Of a stretch of 22,402 bases of DNA, positions 1 to 7,760 are shown in pieces. The stretch is from Bacteroidales bacterium (GTDB lineage: Bacteria > Bacteroidota > Bacteroidia > Bacteroidales > CG2-30-32-10): assembly GCA_035353855.1 (NCBI GenBank), contig DAOQAK010000062.1, positions 1 through 22,402 of the forward strand, written 5' to 3'. How positions within the stretch are numbered: position 1 is the first letter of the stretch; every line of letters begins with the position of its first letter. The notes under the pieces are model-generated. The model worked only from the letters and a program-made list of their open reading frames with translations, was not told the DNA's origin and did not search any database. The translations under genes and the position numbers were made by a program.

Positions 1-104
1 TCTTTAGACTTCATAAACTTTTTGCTTAGTCCCCAGAAAATTTATGTGACCCATTTTTACCTTCTTCATAATAATTCAATTACATTTTATAAATACTGTT
101 GCAA

Positions 105-1220
105 TTAAAATTTTAATGTCTGACCATCATCCAGGTTCTGATATCCGGAAGTGATCAGTTTATCGCCTTCTTTAAGCCCATCCAAAACTTCAGTATAGCC
201 ATTATAATTTTGACCGATTTTTATTTTAACTTTTTTTGCTACATACTTGTCGCTTTCCTTAACTGCTATATAAACATAATTCTCATCTTCCACTTTCTGA
301 ATAACATTTACCGGAATAGAAAATGCAGAATCAACATGATAATCATTTATTTTTATTATAGCTATCATATTTGCCCTGTATGTTTCATCGCTGTTGTCCA
401 GTTTAACTTCAACTGTAAACGTTCTGTTAACAACATCAATAAATTTACTCGAGAAAGAAATTTTTGAAGTAACTTCTTTATTAAGATCGGGGAATTTTAC
501 TATGACTTCATTTCCTGATTTTAATTTTGAAGCATATGCTTCAGCTACATCAGCTGACACTTTTACTTTTGAAAGATTAACCACCTGGAATGCCGTAGTA
601 TATCCGGGTGTAACCATTTGTCCTACTTTAATTGGAATTTCTTCTATTGTACCATTTATCGGAGAAACGATCTTCGACATCGCAATCTGTTCTTTTAATG
701 TTTTAATACTATTTTCAACTGTTTCTTTATTATTTTTTGCAGTAAGATATTGTACTTCCGAACCAATCTTTTGATCCCACAATCTTTTTTGCTTGTTGTA
801 TATGTTTGTAACAAAGGTCAATGATGAATCAAGTGTTGCCAGAGATTGTTTCAGCACGGCATCATCAAGTTGAGCAAGAACCTGTCCTTTTGTAACTATA
901 TCTCCTTCCTTCACATTTATCGCTGTAACCACGCCAACATTTTTAGGACTTACCGCGATGTTTTCATCTCCGTCAATTTTACCTTGTACTTCCAGGTAAT
1001 GGTTGAATTCATCTTTTTTCAAATCGGTAATAACAACTTCGGTAATTTTATCTTTTCCGGTTCCTGTACCTTCCTCTTTGGCTATTTCATTTTCAAGATT
1101 TTTGATTTGTTCAGCGATCTCTTGATATTGCTTTTTTAATTTTTCGAGCTTGGATTTTTTGTCCGTACTACAAGAGATGATAAATAATCCGGCAATTGCA
1201 ATTAATAAAATCTTTTTCAT
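105..1220 (-). CDS. HlyD/AcrA-type periplasmic adaptor of an RND efflux pump (lipoprotein)
   Basis: This 371-residue protein is a membrane fusion protein linking an inner-membrane RND pump to a TolC channel. Residues 1-17 form a lipoprotein signal ending in the lipobox FIISC, with Cys17 as the lipidated residue. A charged coiled-coil stretch follows (about 21-50). The two halves of the lipoyl-like domain are at about 96-120 (GVVTAINVKEGDIVTKGQ) and 182-206 (SKIVSPINGTIEEIPIKVG), flanking a helical hairpin at about 125-180. The beta-barrel and membrane-proximal domains fill the rest. It starts 11 nt after the TolC gene stop and is the third gene of a tetR-tolC-hlyD operon. The pump subunit is not seen; only about 100 nt remain before the window edge. 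The family assignment is firm. The substrate is unknown. Confidence 0.93.
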   Translation of the reverse strand: MKKILLIAIAGLFIISCSTDKKSKLEKLKKQYQEIAEQIKNLENEIAKEEGTGTGKDKITEVVITDLKKDEFNHYLEVQGKIDGDENIAVSPKNVGVVTAINVKEGDIVTKGQVLAQLDDAVLKQSLATLDSSLTFVTNIYNKQKRLWDQKIGSEVQYLTAKNNKETVENSIKTLKEQIAMSKIVSPINGTIEEIPIKVGQMVTPGYTTAFQVVNLSKVKVSADVAEAYASKLKSGNEVIVKFPDLNKEVTSKISFSSKFIDVVNRTFTVEVKLDNSDETYRANMIAIIKINDYHVDSAFSIPVNVIQKVEDENYVYIAVKESDKYVAKKVKIKIGQNYNGYTEVLDGLKEGDKLITSGYQNLDDGQTLKF

Positions 1221-1231
1221 AATAATATATT

Positions 1232-2644
1232 TTATTTTAATAATTTTTCTAATTCTGATTTTGCTGTTGTAAGTTCAATTATTGAAGTATAGTATTCTGA
1301 CTGTGCCTGTAAATACTGGTTTTGAGATACAGTAAGTTCCATGCTGCCAATGATACCTTCCTGGTATTTAACCAGGCTTTTATTATAAATTTTTTCTGCT
1401 AAAATCACATTTTGTTTTTTTGTAATATAGGTATTCAGCGCTGTTGTGTATTTTGATTTTGCATTGATAAATGTTGTCTGCAACCCCAATGATACCTGTT
1501 GTTTTAAGTTCCTGACTTTTTCCAGCCCGATCTTAGCCTGTTGAATTTTTGCTATTTTCATTCCGCTGCCAAAAATCGGGATGTTCATACTTACACCAAC
1601 TAAATTAGGAGGTGTAAATGAAAATGACTTATCATTAAAATTTTCCTGGTGTGAATAAAAAGCTACTACATCGGGTAACAACGCTGATTTCTGAAGTTTT
1701 AAATTTAATCCCGATAATTTTTCCTGTGTTTCCATTAATTTATAATTCACATTATTCTCTACTTTAAAATCTTTTAAAGTAAGTCCTGCCAGGTCTGAAG
1801 TTTCAAGTAATGAATTTAAATTATCAGTAAGAACAATTGTCTTGCTAAGCTCAATCCCCATCTGGTATTTTAATAAATTTTTCACCACTTCAAGCTGACG
1901 GGTTATCATATCGCGGGTATTTTTGATAGTGCTTAAAGTAAGCTGCATCTGGTCAACATCGGTTTCTTCAACCAGCCCTTCAGCATTCATGCTTTTTATG
2001 TACGTATATAATTTTTCAGTGTTAGAATATATCGTATCCAAAATATTTTTATTTTCCTGTGCAATCAAAACAAGGTAGTATGCATTTGAAACTTCTTCAA
2101 CTGCATCTATATTTGATTTGGTAATACTAATTTCAGAAAATTCTTTATAAATCTTTGCTGTCTGCAATCCGACAAGATATGCACCGTTAAAAATTATTTC
2201 GGATACAGTAATATCATATGTCAAACCCCATTTCATATCGTTTTCAGTAACCGTTTCGGAACTGGCATTTGCTTTACTGATACTGTCGAGTTTAGTAAGT
2301 ACAGGTATATTTCCTGTATTATATGCAAGCGATCCAAGCATGCCATAAATCTGACCAAAGTTTTCACCAAATGAATTAAATTGTTCTATGGTTGGTGATA
2401 GTGTAATCATATATGAATATGATAAAGTTGAATTCACTTGCGGTAAGCCAATAGTAGTGGTTTCCCATATTTTCTTTTTAGCGATTTCCAAATCGAGATT
2501 TGCATTTTTTATTACCGGGCTGTTTTGCATTGTATATTCCAATGCCTGTGATAAAGAAAATGACATTACGCTATCTTTAGCATTTTGAGCTATAGAACCG
2601 CTAATTAAGAAATAAAATAAAATTATGATACACGTCTTTTTCAT
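1232..2644 (-). CDS. TolC-family outer-membrane efflux protein
   Basis: This 470-residue protein is an outer-membrane channel subunit that exports substrates across the outer membrane together with the adjacent adaptor. Residues 1-20 are a Sec signal peptide ending SGSIAQ. The mature part opens with the typical OEP pattern (SLSQALEYTMQNSPVIKNA, about residues 30-48) and has the two long helical repeats expected of the family. The second repeat shows GVSMNIPIFGSG near residue 348, the usual strand entering the barrel, followed by an IxxAKxGLEKVRN-like helix. The length matches the family. The gene starts 8 nt after the stop of the TetR gene and 11 nt precede the adaptor, so the three genes are very likely co-transcribed. 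Confidence 0.93.
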   Translation of the reverse strand: MKKTCIIILFYFLISGSIAQNAKDSVMSFSLSQALEYTMQNSPVIKNANLDLEIAKKKIWETTTIGLPQVNSTLSYSYMITLSPTIEQFNSFGENFGQIYGMLGSLAYNTGNIPVLTKLDSISKANASSETVTENDMKWGLTYDITVSEIIFNGAYLVGLQTAKIYKEFSEISITKSNIDAVEEVSNAYYLVLIAQENKNILDTIYSNTEKLYTYIKSMNAEGLVEETDVDQMQLTLSTIKNTRDMITRQLEVVKNLLKYQMGIELSKTIVLTDNLNSLLETSDLAGLTLKDFKVENNVNYKLMETQEKLSGLNLKLQKSALLPDVVAFYSHQENFNDKSFSFTPPNLVGVSMNIPIFGSGMKIAKIQQAKIGLEKVRNLKQQVSLGLQTTFINAKSKYTTALNTYITKKQNVILAEKIYNKSLVKYQEGIIGSMELTVSQNQYLQAQSEYYTSIIELTTAKSELEKLLK

Positions 2645-2652
2645 ATTCGATA

Positions 2653-3258
2653 TTATTGTCGTTCGTCAATATTAAGTTTCTTCTCCAGGTACTCTATACC
2701 TTTTTTATTTGCAATTCCCCTGATGTGATATATGAATAATTCTTTAAAAATGTTTTCAAATGAAAAATTTTTCTCTTGCATTTTTTCAAAAAGTTTAGTC
2801 ATTTCTATTCTGAAAAGATACAAGTGAGCAATAATATCAACATCAAGATTACTCCTATACAGTCCTTCTTTTATTCCCTGTAACATATTACTTTTAGTCA
2901 ATTCATAAACAAGCTCCATTCGGTTCATGATCGTTTTTGACCATATTTCCGGATAATATTTCTGCAGATCGAAAGTAACTGAAGTATTAGCTTGTTTCAG
3001 CATTTGTGTAAGATAACGACTCATCTGCAAAAGGTTCTCTATTGCATTATTTGTATTATCTTCTAATTTATTAAGCCCTTCCATTAACATATTCATATAA
3101 TGACTAACAACCTTTTGTACCAGGTCATCTTTATCTTTAAAATATTGATAAAGGGTTTTTTTTGAAATTCCCAGCTCCTTCGCAACATCATCCATAGTAA
3201 CACTACGAATGCCGTATTTCATATAAAGCTGTGAGATTTTTAATATTACTTCTTCCAT
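2653..3258 (-). CDS. TetR/AcrR-family regulator of the efflux operon
   Basis: A 201-residue DNA-binding repressor is predicted. The N-terminal helix-turn-helix is clear: SVTMDDVAKELGISKKTLYQYF at about residues 19-40, followed by KDKDDLVQKVV, the usual TetR signature. The all-helical C-terminal part would hold the ligand pocket and dimer interface, and its ligand is unknown. The frame is open upstream to 3366, but I start at the ATG at 3256-3258. The extra 36 residues would be encoded by the palindrome and promoter region, and residue 1 of the shorter form sits where TetR proteins normally start. As first gene of the operon ahead of tolC and hlyD, it probably autoregulates through the palindrome at 3295-3336. 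Confidence 0.9.
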   Translation of the reverse strand: MEEVILKISQLYMKYGIRSVTMDDVAKELGISKKTLYQYFKDKDDLVQKVVSHYMNMLMEGLNKLEDNTNNAIENLLQMSRYLTQMLKQANTSVTFDLQKYYPEIWSKTIMNRMELVYELTKSNMLQGIKEGLYRSNLDVDIIAHLYLFRIEMTKLFEKMQEKNFSFENIFKELFIYHIRGIANKKGIEYLEKKLNIDERQ

Positions 3259-3278
3259 CAATTTTTTATTTGAGTGGA

Positions 3279-3310
3279 CAAATTTATATAAAATAAACCA
3301 AGGAAACAAA
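3279..3310 (-). promoter_or_regulatory. Bacteroidota-type promoter for tetR-tolC-hlyD
   Basis: Read on the minus strand there is TTTG (3310-3307), a 20-nt spacer, then TAAATTTG (3286-3279). This matches the TTTG/TAnnTTTG arrangement known for Bacteroides housekeeping promoters. Transcription would begin roughly 15-20 nt before the ATG at 3258. The -33 element touches the left arm of the palindrome, so a bound repressor would cover it. Confidence 0.55.
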
Positions 3311-3336
3311 TTTAATACAAATAGTTTCCTTGGTTT
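3295..3336. promoter_or_regulatory. Palindromic operator between divergent tetR genes
   Basis: There is a perfect 13-bp inverted repeat, AAACCAAGGAAAC (3295-3307) and GTTTCCTTGGTTT (3324-3336), separated by 16 bp. It lies between two divergent TetR genes and overlaps the minus-strand promoter. TetR-family dimers usually bind such inverted repeats, so this is probably the operator of one or both regulators. A terminator is unlikely because the site sits upstream of both genes. Which protein binds is not determined by the sequence. Confidence 0.6.
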
Positions 3337-3405
3337 TTTTGATACATTATTATATATTTTTCTCATTTTCTATTAGAAAAAATCATATTAAGAAAGAAAA
3401 TTTAA

Positions 3406-3413
3406 TATTTTTG
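3406..3413 (+). promoter_or_regulatory. Putative -7 box for the plus-strand tetR gene
   Basis: TATTTTTG at this position fits the TAnnTTTG box and lies 31 nt before the ATG at 3445. No clear TTTG -33 element is found at the expected spacing, so the call is tentative. Confidence 0.35.
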
Positions 3414-3444
3414 ACACTCCAAACATAATTTCATTATACTTAAT

Positions 3445-4080
3445 ATGGCAAGAAGCAACGACATTAAGCAAAGAACAATAAAAGCTGCACGTGAACTTTT
3501 CTTCCAGCAGGATTATACTCATGTTTCAATTAATGATATCATAAAAAAAGCTGATATCAGCAAGAAAACACTTTACCGTTATTTTGAATGTAAAGATGAT
3601 ATCCTGATTGAAGTGGTAGATGATTTCACATATAAACTTACAAGCAGCATAAATGAATTTTTAATGAGGGAGGATATTGAATTCCCTGAAAAATTAAAAA
3701 TTATTTTTACAAACACCGCTGTAGCGCTTTCAAAAATTTCACCATGCTTTATGAATAATATCAGGTACTCATCGCCTGAGGCATGGAAAAAAGTTACATC
3801 TTACAAAAGAGATATTTCTAAAATGTGCTTTTCATTCCTGATGGATGAAGGAATAAAGAAAGGACATATTTCAAAAAATATCAATAAAGATATTGCATTG
3901 ATAACATTCCTCTCAGCTGTGGAAAGCTTATTCGATCCAAGCTTCCTGGATCAACTTCCAAAAGATATGGTAGCACGCATCCCCCGTTCGCCAAAAGATC
4001 TTTTCGATGGTATTGTTAAAGTAATTTATGAAGGTATTTTATCCGAAGAAGCGAAAAAGAAATATCTTTATAATGTTTAA
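3445..4080 (+). CDS. Second TetR/AcrR-family regulator
   Basis: This is a 211-residue transcription factor, divergent from the efflux operon and the only plus-strand gene here. The helix-turn-helix is HVSINDIIKKADISKKTLYRYF (about residues 26-47), followed by ECKDDILIEVV. The C-terminal helical part differs from that of the neighbouring regulator, so the two are not recent duplicates. The ATG is preceded by an AT-rich leader without a Shine-Dalgarno sequence, as is normal in this phylum. Its target could be the adjacent efflux operon, sharing the palindrome at 3295-3336, or a distant locus. It is followed by a convergent hydrolase gene. Confidence 0.9.
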   Translation: MARSNDIKQRTIKAARELFFQQDYTHVSINDIIKKADISKKTLYRYFECKDDILIEVVDDFTYKLTSSINEFLMREDIEFPEKLKIIFTNTAVALSKISPCFMNNIRYSSPEAWKKVTSYKRDISKMCFSFLMDEGIKKGHISKNINKDIALITFLSAVESLFDPSFLDQLPKDMVARIPRSPKDLFDGIVKVIYEGILSEEAKKKYLYNV

Positions 4081-4092
4081 TATCAACTGGGT

Positions 4093-4229
4093 TTTCCCGG
4101 GAAAGGTTATTTTATACTTTGGCTATTCGAGTTTGCAAAAAAAGCAACCTCGAACGCTCAGCCTGCCTTGCCGTCCAGGTAGGTATAACTGAATCTAAGC
4201 ATTTTTGCTTTACAAATCTGCTAAGATTC
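4093..4229. repeat. Cluster of short inverted repeats in a convergent gap
   Basis: The gap between the tetR stop and the hydrolase stop holds four small dyads. TTTCCCGGGAAA at 4093-4104 is a perfect palindrome. TCGAGTTTGC (4127-4136) faces GCAACCTCGA (4144-4153) with one mismatch and a 7-A loop. CCTGCCT (4162-4168) faces AGGTAGG (4177-4183). GAATCTAAGC (4191-4200) faces GCTAAGATTC (4220-4229), overlapping the hydrolase stop codon. None has a good following T-tract, so they are not clean terminators. They may still end transcription from both sides or be worn intergenic repeats. Confidence 0.45.
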
Positions 4230-5186
4230 TGTATATTTAAGCTCTTTAATAAAAGAAATCATCTCTTTTACAAATATTTTATTTAGAGGCAATTTAGGAT
4301 TACTATATATAGTGGTCATTTGTTTTTGTTTGTCTATAAAATCACAATCTTTCAAAACATGATTCATATTTTTAATGATTATTTTCTTTGCAGCAGGATT
4401 AGCTGTCGACAATAAATTTGCTTCTGATTCGGAAACCTGTATGTCTGTTGAGCCCTGAAGGATCAATACAGGTACCGTTATTTTTTTTATCTCTTCCTGC
4501 GGGTTGTATTTCATCCATGAAATCATATAAGGTTGTATGCTTGGCCTGAATAAACTATATAAATATTTTGGGACGTTTGTAAGCGTATCACCTTTTTTTA
4601 ATGTATCCATCATCGGGAAAGCCAAATCTTTTAGTGATTGTGGCTGTAATGCCAATTGCTCTTTCAAAATTTCGTCTATTGAACGAGCTGCACCCGATAT
4701 GGAAATATAAGCATTAACCTTAGGATTATCAACAGATGCAACCATACCTATCAGCGAACCCTCGCTATGCCCTGCAATAATTATTTTGTTGAATCTATTG
4801 TCTTTTGATAAAAATTCGATCCATGCTTTTACATCATCAATATAATTTTCGAAACGCATGTTCTTTTCTTTGAACGTTGTGTCTTTGCTTTCACCAATTC
4901 CGCGCTTATCAAAACGAACAGATGCAATTCCGTTTTTCTGAAGTTTTTCAGCAATTAATTTATATGAATTTGTATTCACCCCTAACAACGGACTGTTACC
5001 GTTCCTGTCGGTTGGACCGGAGCCTGCAATGATCAATACAACAGGAATATTATTTTTATTTTTGGGTAAAGTCAAAGTTCCTTTTATTTCGCCTTTTAAA
5101 GTCTTAAGTATAATTGGCTCTTCCTGCGAAAATCCATTTGTAATAGTAAAAAAACTTAAAATTGTAAATAATAAAATTGATTTCAT
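4221..5186 (-). CDS. Secreted alpha/beta hydrolase
   Basis: This 321-residue serine hydrolase has an N-terminal signal peptide (residues 1-20, ending NGFSQ), so it probably acts in the periplasm. The nucleophile elbow is GHSEGS with Ser141. The likely acid is Asp248 in LQGSTD and the likely base is His276 in NMNHVL. The oxyanion region AGSGPTDRNGN lies at 54-64, and RFDKRGIGES at 91-100 is the conserved loop after strand 4. This pattern is typical of the COG1073-like hydrolases abundant in Bacteroidota; the substrate, probably an ester or acyl group, cannot be read from the sequence. It lies 50 nt downstream of the small membrane protein gene, and the gap has only a poor promoter match (TAATTTTTG, one base too long), so co-transcription is possible. 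Confidence 0.88.
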   Translation of the reverse strand: MKSILLFTILSFFTITNGFSQEEPIILKTLKGEIKGTLTLPKNKNNIPVVLIIAGSGPTDRNGNSPLLGVNTNSYKLIAEKLQKNGIASVRFDKRGIGESKDTTFKEKNMRFENYIDDVKAWIEFLSKDNRFNKIIIAGHSEGSLIGMVASVDNPKVNAYISISGAARSIDEILKEQLALQPQSLKDLAFPMMDTLKKGDTLTNVPKYLYSLFRPSIQPYMISWMKYNPQEEIKKITVPVLILQGSTDIQVSESEANLLSTANPAAKKIIIKNMNHVLKDCDFIDKQKQMTTIYSNPKLPLNKIFVKEMISFIKELKYTES

Positions 5187-5236
5187 CTGAACAAAAATTA
5201 TAATGTGTAAAATTTTTATTTTATCAGGGATGTTTT

Positions 5237-5662
5237 TTAACCCTTATAAGTATATATGAATGCCAATAGGAATGGCAAAGTTATCAATATTGAAATGATT
5301 AATGGTTTCCATATTTTCTTTTTTCCATAATTATTATCCATTGGAAAATATTTTTTATAAAAATATTCCGTTAAAATAAGTCCACCGGCAACGTTGCAAA
5401 AAAAGCTCAATGATGACATAGGTTGAGCAGGGATATTTACGATGAACATCGACAACAACGTATACAAAATTGAAAATATCAAAACAATATTTGCTTCTTT
5501 CTTTTTACCAATGTCGTTAAGGTTTTGCATTAAAAGTACACCACCAAATATTGAAGTAAAAAAAACTGAAAATCCAAAAATTGTTCCCTTAGAATAAATA
5601 GGTGTATTGCTTTCGGGAGTATCTGTTGAGTTTTCATCAAGCTCTTTATTTTCGTTTTCCAT
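5237..5662 (-). CDS. Four-helix membrane protein of unknown function
   Basis: I do not recognise a named family for this 141-residue protein. The first 25 residues are polar and acidic (MENENKELDENSTDTPES). Four hydrophobic segments follow at about 26-46, 57-77, 83-101 and 118-138. Short lysine-rich loops at 53-56 and 114-119 suggest how the chain is oriented. The CDS starts at an ATG about 44 nt after a TACTTTTG -7-like box. It sits between the patatin gene (194 nt upstream) and the hydrolase (50 nt downstream). There is no sign of an enzymatic motif. Confidence 0.7.
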   Translation of the reverse strand: MENENKELDENSTDTPESNTPIYSKGTIFGFSVFFTSIFGGVLLMQNLNDIGKKKEANIVLIFSILYTLLSMFIVNIPAQPMSSLSFFCNVAGGLILTEYFYKKYFPMDNNYGKKKIWKPLIISILITLPFLLAFIYTYKG

Positions 5663-5705
5663 AATATAAAATTCGGATTTTGATTTTGCAATCGGTATAA
5701 AACAT

Positions 5706-5713
5706 CAAAAGTA
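5706..5713 (-). promoter_or_regulatory. Putative -7 box for the membrane protein gene
   Basis: On the minus strand this reads TACTTTTG, a match to TAnnTTTG, placing a start about 40 nt upstream of the ATG at 5662. A matching TTTG -33 box is not evident. It implies that the membrane protein and hydrolase genes can be transcribed separately from the patatin gene. Confidence 0.35.
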
Positions 5714-5856
5714 GAATGTTTATACAATTAAATAAAGAAATTTTTTTTAATAATTTTAAATAAAAAAAAATAAGGGAAACTAGTTTAGATGAATTGACAT
5801 AGAGTATAAGCTATTGACGCATCATTTGATTACTTTAAACAGATCAATAATCGATA

Positions 5857-7701
5857 CTATTTATCTTCTTCAAGCAACCCGCGTTTTTCCATATCTGCAA
5901 TTACGGAATCAATAAAGCTTTTTGCAGCAACTTTTTTCCCTACAGATATTCCTATTCCCAGGTAAGTATATAATGCCAATTTTGATAATACGCTTGTTAC
6001 AGGACGTAAAGGCGACGACTTTTTCCTCAGGCGTTCAAGCACAGGGCTGATTTCTTTTTTATATAAAGGATTCTCACCGTTTTTAATATTGAAAAATACG
6101 GCGCCGAATCGCTTGATCATTTTTTTTCTTAAACTTAACAGGTAACTCAGTTTTACTTTTGGATAAGGGAATTCTGTTTCTTTTTCAGGTTTTATTATTT
6201 TGTATTTACCTGTTGCTTCATCTTTAACTACGCGAATATCGGGGATTATAGGAAGAAAGATATTTCCGTCGTTTTCGCTTTTAATTTCAAAATCTTTTTC
6301 CATTCCATCGTAGCCGAATACGATTATCGGATTTTTTACATTTACCGGCACACTGAAAAAACGTTGTAAAAATTTCTGACAATTTCTTCTGCCAAGCATG
6401 AAATCATGAACACGGAATTTTTTACTGAAGAAACCGCCAAAACCGCCAAGTGCCCCACAGGCAATACTATATTCTTCGGTTTTACCTTTTGATGAACGAA
6501 TAGGCGAAATCATAAAGCGGGTATAATTTTCTTCGCTGAATGCTTCTCTTATCTGATCTGTTTTCAACATCAACTGCTGACGCATTGCGCCTAAAAGTGA
6601 TGCAGCTGCAAATTTAATTGCAATCAATGGAAAATAATTCGGATCGGGGCCATCGCTATAATTTGGAAAAGGGTCAATCATTAAAAGTGTAGTATCGAAC
6701 TTATCGGAAGATTTATTAAACACATATTTTTCGGCGGCTTCTTTTCCCTGGACTTTTTCAATTTCTGCTCTTCTTCTGTTTTCAAGAATTTTTTCGGTAA
6801 GTTCAAAAGGTTCATTATTAATAACGCCTCCATCAACATTTACATTCTCGTAATCGGACAATGGGTTTACGATAACATCTTTATGGTTATCATCTCTCAG
6901 CAATGGATTATCGTTAATAAATTTCGGATCGCGTTTTATAACCCTTGGGATAAGACCAACAGGAAATGCGCCGGTAGCCATGGCAGCATTAATCAGCAAA
7001 TCTTTATTTAACCCATCCTCATCCTTAAAATGTAACGGTATTTTCCCGTCATTATGATACTTGCCTGTTTCATTAAGCTGAAAATGCATGATATCTTTAT
7101 GCATTGTCATCCAATAATTGCTTTCACCTAAAGCTGTAGTAAAATTTAATTTATAATTATATCCCCGTAAATTTGTAATAGTGGTAAGCAATTCCATATC
7201 ATCGGCAAAATAAGGTCGCTTAAAGTTTGTGTCTTTAACAACATTATTTATAGTGCGATTGGCAATCACATCAATAAAATCGGAATTGAAACCTGACTTC
7301 ACTTCTTTACAGGGATTCTTTTCTTTATTTTTTATATCACCTATGCTAAGCATCTGGTTCATCATATCGTTACCATGCTTTTCTGTAAGATTCACCCATG
7401 AATTGAACAAAGGATTTTTTTTACCTTCATCACCTTCGTAATTTTTCTGACTGATATGAGGAAAATCATTTTGTATTGAAGCCGCTGTAATAGCAGCAGT
7501 CATGCCACCTGCAGAAGCTCCGCTTAATACTTCAATACATACATCATGTATAGGAACACCGGGCAAATTTAGTTCTTTTGCTTTCTGCCAGTTTTCCAAT
7601 GCTTCCATTAAATAATCAATAACTCCGGCTGTGTATGCACCTGCAGAAACTGCACCTGCCATACAAACGCCAATACGAAACGTGTTTTTATCAGTTGACA
7701 T
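5857..7701 (-). CDS. Patatin-like phospholipase
   Basis: This 614-residue protein is a predicted lipid acyl hydrolase with a Ser-Asp dyad. All three patatin signatures are visible. The glycine-rich oxyanion segment is at 11-22 (GVCMAGAVSAGA), the GxSxG elbow is GASAG with Ser63, and the DGG motif is at Asp290 (NVDGGVINNEPF). The roughly 300 residues after the dyad are longer than a minimal patatin and resemble the large bacterial patatin proteins with an extra C-terminal region. There is no signal peptide, so the product starts in the cytoplasm. It lies just downstream of the injection-system operon, behind an intrinsic terminator and a possible leader RNA, so it may be regulated separately. 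It could be an injected cargo that attacks target membranes, or an ordinary housekeeping lipase; nothing in the sequence decides this. Confidence 0.9.
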   Translation of the reverse strand: MSTDKNTFRIGVCMAGAVSAGAYTAGVIDYLMEALENWQKAKELNLPGVPIHDVCIEVLSGASAGGMTAAITAASIQNDFPHISQKNYEGDEGKKNPLFNSWVNLTEKHGNDMMNQMLSIGDIKNKEKNPCKEVKSGFNSDFIDVIANRTINNVVKDTNFKRPYFADDMELLTTITNLRGYNYKLNFTTALGESNYWMTMHKDIMHFQLNETGKYHNDGKIPLHFKDEDGLNKDLLINAAMATGAFPVGLIPRVIKRDPKFINDNPLLRDDNHKDVIVNPLSDYENVNVDGGVINNEPFELTEKILENRRRAEIEKVQGKEAAEKYVFNKSSDKFDTTLLMIDPFPNYSDGPDPNYFPLIAIKFAAASLLGAMRQQLMLKTDQIREAFSEENYTRFMISPIRSSKGKTEEYSIACGALGGFGGFFSKKFRVHDFMLGRRNCQKFLQRFFSVPVNVKNPIIVFGYDGMEKDFEIKSENDGNIFLPIIPDIRVVKDEATGKYKIIKPEKETEFPYPKVKLSYLLSLRKKMIKRFGAVFFNIKNGENPLYKKEISPVLERLRKKSSPLRPVTSVLSKLALYTYLGIGISVGKKVAAKSFIDSVIADMEKRGLLEEDK

Positions 7702-7730
7702 GATTAATTTTTTTGGTGATGTTATAAAAT

Positions 7731-7760
7731 AAAAAGAGAGCGGACACTAGGACCACTCTC
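7731..7760 (-). terminator. Intrinsic terminator between the injection operon and patatin gene
   Basis: On the minus strand the 8-bp arms GAGAGTGG (7760-7753) and CCGCTCTC (7743-7736) pair with one G-U wobble around a 9-nt loop. They are followed at once by TTTTTATTTTAT. This is the best rho-independent terminator in the window. It ends about 30 nt before the patatin ATG, so it either closes the upstream transcript or works as an attenuator. Confidence 0.7.

Noticed and set aside
4..69. 21-codon minus-strand frame after the efflux adaptor (MKKVKMGHINFLGTKQKVYEV)
   Set aside because: It is too short, has no family match and the RND pump gene would be expected to start nearby, so it is probably noncoding or a chance frame.
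394..774. 126-codon plus-strand frame within the efflux adaptor gene
   Set aside because: It is antisense to a confident HlyD-type gene and its product has no known family pattern.
3259..3366. N-terminal extension of the efflux TetR protein
   Set aside because: The extension would be encoded by the palindrome and promoter, adds 36 residues not typical of TetR proteins, and an ATG at 3258 gives the standard family start.
5777..5786. Palindrome AAACTAGTTT before a T-rich stretch as a patatin terminator
   Set aside because: It has no loop to form a stable hairpin and the T-run begins several bases later, so it does not support a terminator call.
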